Shown here piece after piece: positions 62,889 through 64,000 of a stretch of 64,000 nt of DNA. The stretch is from Nioella sp. MMSF_3534. GTDB lineage: Bacteria; Pseudomonadota; Alphaproteobacteria; Rhodobacterales; Rhodobacteraceae. Both the position numbers and the translations under genes were made by a program. The stretch spans positions 1-64,000 of the forward strand of contig NZ_JASHJX010000016.1 of the NCBI RefSeq assembly GCF_030732985.1, read 5' to 3'. The number at the start of each line of letters is the position of its first letter. Position 1 is the first letter of the stretch. Below the pieces are notes generated by a model. It made no database searches. It was not told where the DNA came from and saw nothing but the letters and a program-made list of their open reading frames with translations.

Positions 62889-64000
62889 GATGAGCGGTCA
62901 CGCAACAGACACGGACATAAAAGAGGCTGCCCTGCGCCCGCCGGAACAGGTGATGCGGCTGGCGCGTCTTGGGTCGTTGCACCAATGCAGGCTCAGCTTC
63001 ATGCGTCAACTGACCCGCAGGCTGGCCCGCGAAGACTGGCAGTTCACGCGAAGGGCATTCGAGGTGGATGACAATGGCGTGGGCCATGCCGTCTACACCG
63101 CCACCGGGCCGGAGCGGAGCTATTCCCTGATCGCCTTTGCCCATGACCTGCCCGACCACCTGCGGTCCGACCGGGTGATTGCCGAAGCCTGGGACGCGAC
63201 ATTCACGCTGTTTGACGGGGTGCCGGACCGCGCCGATATCGCCCGGCTGTCCCGAAATGTGCCGGTGCAGGAAGCAGGTCGCATAAGTGAAAGCGAGTTG
63301 TCGCTTTCCCGAGCCAATCGGTCAGTACGTCTGTGGACACATGTGGTGGATCGACTGTCCCAAGGCCTGCAACCCGACCCGCAGACGATTGCGGAAGTGG
63401 GCTATCTGATGCGCACCACGGCCGTTTATGGCTCCGGCAAATTCGGCGCGGCGGATCGCGACGTGATTGCCGACCGCCCCGAAATGGCCGCCCCCTTTCA
63501 GGCGGAAATGCTGTCGGTCTACCTGACCCGCTGGTTCGTGCGGGACATGGTGGAGCATATGGCGCGGGTGCAGGGCGGCGAGAGCGCGGTGTCGCTGGAC
63601 CCCCTCCTTGCGCGCCGCCTCGGGATCGGCAATTCCACCGGCCTCGGCATGGCGCCGTTCCTCGTCAATCACCCGATGCTGCTGAACAACTGGATACTGG
63701 TGCGGGAAACGGCGCTGGCGCGGGTCCGCGCCCTGCCCTCCGCCACGACCGATGACAAGGCACTGTTCCGTGACCTTCTAGGCCGCAGCGTCACCGCGAT
63801 TGAAACCTGGCGAACCGAACATCCGATTCAACTGGCGAGACTTGCGGACCTTCGGGCCGATCTGTCACGCCTGCTGTCGCATGTCGCGGACGGGCTCGAC
63901 GCCGATCATCCATGGGACAAGCTCCATGCATGGGCCGAAGGCAATCTGTCCTTTGAGGGGCAGGAATTTCTGGTCTCGCTGATGCTGGAACCCTATGGCG
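62889..64000 (+). CDS. Unrecognised protein, 3' end missing
   Basis: 370 codons of an open frame are visible, starting ATG at 62889 with GGTGGGAGG upstream, 69 bases after hutC. The text is soluble-type with no signal peptide, membrane segment or repeat. Features: LGSLHQCRLSFMRQLTRRLARED near residues 27-50 (a basic, helical stretch, only partly quoted), SGKFGAADRDVI near 173-185 and GIGNSTGLGMAPFLVNHPMLLNNW near 225-248 (first part quoted). I do not recognise the family. It could be unrelated to hut or a further gene of that locus. Confidence 0.8.

Overview
The window is high-GC DNA, densely packed on both strands, and reads like a chromosome segment of a marine-type alphaproteobacterium of the Rhodobacteraceae (Roseobacter-like). 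Pointers to this are a DmdA-like aminomethyltransferase-fold protein, TRAP transport, a GAAC-N7-GAAC alphaproteobacterial SOS box, short hairpin-rich intergenic repeats of a kind I associate with this family, and the paa gene arrangement. No CRISPR array, rRNA, prophage or intact insertion sequence was seen. One tRNA (Leu, UAA) is present.

Layout. 1-11.7 kb: phenylacetate catabolism. A leftward fused enoyl-CoA hydratase/3-hydroxyacyl-CoA dehydrogenase (cut by the left edge) diverges from paaG-paaI-paaK-paaR. A DMT exporter and a LysR regulator separate these from a leftward paaJ-A-B-C-D-E operon that ends in an extra PaaA/PaaC-like protein. Two similar PaaR-type operators lie before paaG and paaJ. 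12.0-16.2 kb: L-carnitine catabolism (fused carnitine dehydrogenase-thioesterase, SDR, beta-keto acid cleavage enzyme, divergent GlxA/CdhR-type regulator). 16.2-21.3 kb: aldo-keto reductase, an SOS-boxed ImuA-like gene, an MFS transporter, metG and tRNA-Leu. 21.5-30.1 kb: a TRAP transporter with a TIM-barrel isomerase and a hydroxyacid dehydrogenase, two LacI-family regulators with candidate palindromic operators, and a desaturase-fold membrane oxygenase plus Rieske ferredoxin pair like MocD/MocE.

30.2-42.1 kb: a catabolic island around an Opp/Dpp-type ABC transporter. On one side is a GntR regulator with an amidohydrolase. On the other is a tightly coupled operon (five ABC genes, flavin reductase, Asp/Glu/hydantoin racemase, two amidohydrolases, one of which lacks the usual HxH metal motif). 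I think this is the best candidate in the window for an undescribed pathway. 42.4-47.8 kb: a leftward nonulosonate (pseudaminic-acid-type) cluster with pseF, a glycosyltransferase-like gene, pseG, pseI, WbqC and a methyltransferase, but no pseB/C/H. 48.1-54.3 kb: a DmdA-like gene, a LysR regulator divergent from a fused E1 alpha/beta dehydrogenase and a FabD-like acyltransferase, then a phytanoyl-CoA dioxygenase-like gene.

54.5-55.4 kb: an AT-richer insert with one HNH-nuclease-like gene, probably acquired. 55.5-62.8 kb: a complete histidine-utilisation locus, hutI-H-G-U leftward and hutF-hutC rightward, with a HutC-like operator between. It uses the five-step HutF/HutG route to glutamate. 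62.9-64 kb: an unrecognised protein, cut by the right edge.

Overall the segment is a set of substrate-specific catabolic modules, most with their own regulator. Most start sites were chosen from ribosome-binding sites, from overlaps with upstream stops, and from where family similarity begins.
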